Of a DNA stretch of 64,000 nt, positions 60,693 through 64,000 are shown in pieces. Numbering within the stretch: the first letter of the stretch is position 1; each line of letters begins with the position of its first letter. The notes beneath the pieces are model-generated. The model saw only the letters and a program-made list of their open reading frames with translations. It was not told the origin of the DNA and made no database searches. This stretch comes from Paramoeba atlantica (taxonomy: Eukaryota > Discosea): contig CDRNVI010000012.1 of assembly GCA_977017575.1 (NCBI GenBank), positions 1,116,001-1,180,000 on the forward strand. Reading direction: 5' to 3'. The position numbers and the translations under genes were made by a program.

Positions 60693-61532
60693 ATGTCATT
60701 AAATTCCATTGTCTCCGTCCTTGTGATGCTGGCTCACACTGAAGTGTCTTCTTCATCGGCATGGAAAACTGCAAATCTTTGTTTATGCACAGACAAGAAT
60801 GTCCGTGCGGCAAAGACAAAAGGTGCTTTCTACTCCGACGAAATCTACATGCAACGCTTGATTCAAAAAATATCTTTTGCAAGTCTTGATCAGGTTTTTT
60901 ATTATGGCTACTCTGCTACTGTGGAAGATGCGCAGTCAAGGCCACCCATATGGAACACTCCATGTAAATGGAATGGGGTTCATTGTGACGACGAGTCTCG
61001 AGTCATAGAACTCACGTGGATATATTTTAAGATGCGCGGGGAGATCGATCTTGCGCATTTACCGCCACTTGTGCGTCTAGTTAGCTTAGAGTTTAATCAT
61101 CTCACTGGTTCTCACGACTTTTCTGGTCTTCCCGTTGCTCTTGATAAAATTAGAACAGAAGCAAACCGCTTTGCGTGTCCCGTAGATTTGACTTCCTTAC
61201 CTTCATCTTTGACCATACTATGTGTGTCTCGAAACAAACATTTCGGCGAGGTGGACTTAACGACACTTCCACAGCGGATGACTTCACTGGGTTTACAAAG
61301 AAACGAGTTTTCGGGATCAGCTTCGCTGGCTTTTTTACCTTCCACTTTAGCAGGAATATTTCTGAACAATAACAATTTTTCTGGTGAACTTGATCTGCGT
61401 ACATTGCCGGGATCATTACTTTTCTTATCCGCAGAAAATAATAAATTTACCCGTGTAAGCGGTTTGCAGAACCTGCCACAAAATCTGATTCTGGAGCTTA
61501 ACGGAAACCTTTTTCAGGGTGAATCCTGGTAA
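60693..61532 (+). CDS. Secreted LRR-family protein, 279 residues
   Basis: A moderately hydrophobic start, MSLNSIVSVLVMLAHTEVSS, looks like a signal peptide with cleavage near residue 20. The cap follows at about 50-125: LIQKISFASLDQVF (lengthened), then PPIWNTPCKWNGVHCDD, then LTWIYFKMRGEIDLAHLP. About seven repeats follow (SLEFNHLTGSHDFSGLP, RTEANRFACPVDLTSLP, CVSRNKHFGEVDLTTLP, GLQRNEFSGSASLAFLP, FLNNNNFSGELDLRTLP, SAENNKFTRVSGLQNLP) and a short end ELNGNLFQGESW. No membrane anchor. With the gene at 32598 it is one of two members with an in-frame export signal. Confidence 0.75.
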   Translation: MSLNSIVSVLVMLAHTEVSSSSAWKTANLCLCTDKNVRAAKTKGAFYSDEIYMQRLIQKISFASLDQVFYYGYSATVEDAQSRPPIWNTPCKWNGVHCDDESRVIELTWIYFKMRGEIDLAHLPPLVRLVSLEFNHLTGSHDFSGLPVALDKIRTEANRFACPVDLTSLPSSLTILCVSRNKHFGEVDLTTLPQRMTSLGLQRNEFSGSASLAFLPSTLAGIFLNNNNFSGELDLRTLPGSLLFLSAENNKFTRVSGLQNLPQNLILELNGNLFQGESW

Positions 61533-62039
61533 CGTGCTCTCAGTCTCTGTCCGCTCCTTACCAACATGATTCTTTTGATCATTTGTTCGTCAGAACTTTG
61601 GAACTACAAAAAAAATGCACCTATCAACGGATACCATGCAAGTTGCTCATACATTGTATTTCATTCAGTTGCTCATACATGTATTTCAGTTGGCTCCGGA
61701 TGACACTGACTGAGGAGAAAATATTTGGTCGATTTTTGGATCATCGGATCCCATTTTTATACTTTTTCCTTTGCTTTTACTAGCTCGATTAGGACCGCAT
61801 GCATAGTTCCTGTCGCGTTTTGACTGACACGAACTGACTAATCATGTCGCGTTCTGGCTGACATTGAGTAGCACGAACTGACACTAACTGACACTGATTA
61901 ACACTGCCTGACTGTATAGTGTCCCATAGACAGGTGCATTCTTTCCGATAGTCGACTACTAGAGTCATCGCCGAGGACTCATTTTTTTTTCCTACGACTG
62001 GTCAAAACTAAGGTACACTTAATTACAGATGCAAATATA
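61533..62039. other. Spacer with short TGACAC repeats
   Basis: At 61815-61910 the words AACTGACAC, GACTGACAC and GATTAACAC recur six or more times in loose tandem. A duplicated TTGCTCATACATGTATTTCA-like unit is at 61650-61690. No gene. Confidence 0.5.
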
Positions 62040-62364
62040 CTCCCCCTCTCATTAATAATTATAAACCACCAAAAATCATTAAAGGGATCATTTATAGAAA
62101 TTTAATGAGATTATAATTCTGAGTCTCACTTTTATAATTATAAACCTCAAATTCTTCATTTTTTATCTACAAAGACACCTGTACTACATACTTTGCACTA
62201 AAAATTGCTTCCAAGTTGAACGAAGTGTCTCGAAAATCAAGAAATTGAAGTCCATAGTAGGAAAAAATCATTATCGAATCTCATTAATAATTATAAACTA
62301 TAATTATAATTATAAACTAAAAAGGTTTATAGATTATAATTATAATTATTAATGAGAGGGGGAG
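62040..62364. mobile_element. MITE, 325 bp, with pogo-like CTCCCCC ends
   Basis: Inverted ends CTCCCCCTCTCATTAATAAT continuing into TATAA-rich sequence, TA on both sides (62038-62039, 62365-62366). AT-rich and palindromic inside, no coding. End bases resemble the pogo-like element at 5944-7667 and the fragment at 19526. Confidence 0.82.
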
Positions 62365-62410
62365 TAGAACGTTCCTGATCTAAAATTAAAAAGAGGGCGT
62401 CACCTACACG

Positions 62411-62459
62411 TGAGGGGCTGCGGGGCGCGGGTTCGGTGATGCACACCTGCAGCCCCTCA
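62411..62459 (+). other. GC-rich hairpin
   Basis: TGAGGGGCTGC pairs perfectly with GCAGCCCCTCA across a 27-base loop in an otherwise AT-rich spacer, about 120 bp ahead of the last gene. Could be a structured RNA, a transposon end or chance; no terminator-like T run follows. Confidence 0.35.
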
Positions 62460-62526
62460 TAATTAACGTCACCCGTCATAGTGTTCTTCACTACACACCT
62501 TCGGCTTGATTTTCTTTTCTTTTTGA

Positions 62527-62528
62527 AG
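62527..62528 (+). promoter_or_regulatory. Candidate trans-splice acceptor AG
   Basis: A pyrimidine tract (TTTTCTTTTCTTTTTG) ends in AAG about 53 bases before ATG 62581, the layout of a kinetoplastid trans-splicing site. Inferred from pattern only. Confidence 0.35.
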
Positions 62529-62580
62529 GCAACTCTTTCTTTACACCCCTCCACCCCTTTCTTCCCCCTCCCCTCCCCCC

Positions 62581-63843
62581 ATGCCCCCGTACAAACCCTC
62601 CGGCCGGTTCCGTTTCTGCATCTCCAACACGCGCAAATCCCACCACCTCATGCCCCGCCGCCCCCACACCCGCGGCAGTGGGGTCGCCAACAAGTCCCCC
62701 GAGGAGTACCCCTCCAGTCTCACCTACGGGTGTACCAAAATGGGACTCGCCTGGTATTACAAGCAACGGCGCCGGGGGCCGTACGCGAAGTTCCCGTGGG
62801 TGGAGTGGAGCCTGGACCCCGTGGGCCACACCCGCCCACCCCGTGACCGTGCGTTCTCGGATCAGCTCCCCAGGGATAATGTCCCGGGGTGGAACATGTA
62901 CCAAAGCGATGGGGAGGACTTTCGTATGGACCCGAGCCAGACCCCGCTGGTGGGGTTAGTCCCGGTGATACAAAAGTATGCGGGGGCGACGTGGGGCTCG
63001 GAAAAGCTACGGGGGTATTTGGTCACGCTCCAGGAGTGGTTTCCGACGGTGCGGGAGGTGGTGAGGTTTTTTGCATCGGATCCCAGGATGGCGATGGGGG
63101 CGACCACGGGTGGGTTGTTTGGTGGGGGTGGGAGTCCCCGGATGACGCTCCCCGGGGAGGGGTGTCCGAGTCGGACAGCGTTGACCATTAGTGCGTTAAG
63201 TACGGGAACGATTGAGCCGTACCATCATGTTCGAGTGAGGAGTTTGGTGGAAATATTGGAACAATCTTCGAAATTCGTTGGTGCTGCGACAAACGAGACA
63301 TCTCTGGATCCGGACAAAGAGAAGAATCTTTCCGCCACACAGAATAAGACTGTCTTTATCCCCGAAGGATTTTTGCTGCATTTCACACTTCTAGTAGAGG
63401 CCGTTGACGATCAGTTTTTTGCGAAGCGCTACCGCAGTGAGCTGCACAGCCAGCACGGTGTGTTGCGTACGCGGCAAGGGGAGCGGTACTACGCTTTGCC
63501 GCATCCCCGAACGGGACCGGCATGGCCGCAGGCAACGGCCCAAGCCGGTCATTATGAGCCTGCTTTCGGCGCGACACGAATGCTCCCGCAAGATCATTAT
63601 GGTGGGTACCCCTCCTATCACAGAAAGCTGTACAACCCTCCTCGGATAACCGCTCCTTTGGATAGTGAGGCGAGTGGAAAAAATGAGGCGGATGTAAAGT
63701 TTCCGCAGAGTGGGACAAAATCGAAAGGGAAGGACACTGGTGAAGAGGAAATCGACGTGTTGAAGGAAAAGATCTTTCCTGGATATTTTCATCCGTCCTA
63801 TGTGTTCGATCGTCCGACGCGTACGAATATGATGCCTCCGTAG
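62581..63843 (+). CDS. Hypothetical protein, 420 residues, mitoribosome-like texture
   Basis: Starts MPPYKPSGRFRFCISNTRKS. Basic and aromatic-rich, with many Arg/Gly/Pro/Tyr and few hydrophobic helices: GLAWYYKQRRRGPYAKFPW (about 55-73), a short helical stretch (LRGYLVTLQEWFPTVREVVR, about 140-160), FLLHFTLLVEAVDDQFFAKR (about 262-281), then an extended tail with HYGGYPSYHRKLYNPPRIT and an end RPTRTNMMPP. Such extended basic proteins are common among kinetoplastid-specific mitoribosomal subunits, but I cannot match it to one. It shows the C-rich to G-rich switch near 62780. The stop is well inside the window, so the gene is complete. Confidence 0.6.
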   Translation: MPPYKPSGRFRFCISNTRKSHHLMPRRPHTRGSGVANKSPEEYPSSLTYGCTKMGLAWYYKQRRRGPYAKFPWVEWSLDPVGHTRPPRDRAFSDQLPRDNVPGWNMYQSDGEDFRMDPSQTPLVGLVPVIQKYAGATWGSEKLRGYLVTLQEWFPTVREVVRFFASDPRMAMGATTGGLFGGGGSPRMTLPGEGCPSRTALTISALSTGTIEPYHHVRVRSLVEILEQSSKFVGAATNETSLDPDKEKNLSATQNKTVFIPEGFLLHFTLLVEAVDDQFFAKRYRSELHSQHGVLRTRQGERYYALPHPRTGPAWPQATAQAGHYEPAFGATRMLPQDHYGGYPSYHRKLYNPPRITAPLDSEASGKNEADVKFPQSGTKSKGKDTGEEEIDVLKEKIFPGYFHPSYVFDRPTRTNMMPP

Positions 63844-64000
63844 GATGGGGAATAGTATTGTAGTAAAACTTTTTCCCCGGTGTAATTTTTCTTCAGCTAT
63901 CAAACGCTGTAAATAGTTTGGATTAAAATGAACACGAAGTTGCGTTTGATTCATATTTTAATCTTTTCTGGAAGCATTTTTTTAAGCTACTTGCGTATGC
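63844..64000. other. Window end, no gene
   Basis: AT-rich sequence downstream of the last gene; nothing recognised. Confidence 0.4.

Overview
The window looks like nuclear DNA of a kinetoplastid-type flagellate, possibly an early-branching one. Four signs agree. Every convincing host gene (about 28) is intronless and on the + strand, like one long polycistronic array. Five genes encode proteins built from ArdC-N-like modules, as in the kinetoplastid kDNA-binding protein Tc38/p38. A sequence at 1336-1369 matches most of the conserved kinetoplastid spliced-leader exon, followed by a GT splice donor. GAPDH ends in a peroxisomal/glycosomal-type tripeptide. The species cannot be fixed from sequence reading alone.

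Layout. 0-9 kb: an LRR gene broken by a spliced-leader insertion, a small membrane protein, and a patch of DNA transposons (Tc1/mariner, pogo-like, MITEs). 9-18 kb: an unknown gene, then four Tc38-like genes in a row. 18-31 kb: two LRR genes, GAPDH, a fifth Tc38-like gene, a U-box/CCCH protein, a trans-polyprenyl diphosphate synthase and a large helical protein. 31-48 kb: a 20-repeat LRR protein, SDS22-like, GOT1-like, a giant mitochondrial helical-repeat protein, ESF2/ABT1-like, a SpoU methyltransferase, nested hAT/foldback elements, an RRM protein and another large protein. 48-55 kb: LRR genes around a 5.5-kb transposon graveyard (two-ended Merlin element, LINE fragment, MITEs, duplicated repeats). 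55-64 kb: NYN-domain protein, YbeY, an LRR pseudogene, a nearly whole Merlin transposase, two more LRR genes and an unknown gene.

Themes. Many products look mitochondrial (Tc38-like kDNA proteins, helical RNA-binding proteins, NYN and YbeY nucleases, polyprenyl synthase). The other theme is a dispersed family of LRR proteins with a plant-like N-terminal cap, probably surface or secreted, several of them decayed.

The oddest signal is compositional. Most GC-rich genes run C-rich in the first part and G-rich in the second, with the switch inside the reading frame at the GC maximum. AT-richer neighbours on the same strand do not show it. Start codons given are the first in-frame ATG that makes sense; several frames stay open upstream only from non-ATG codons.
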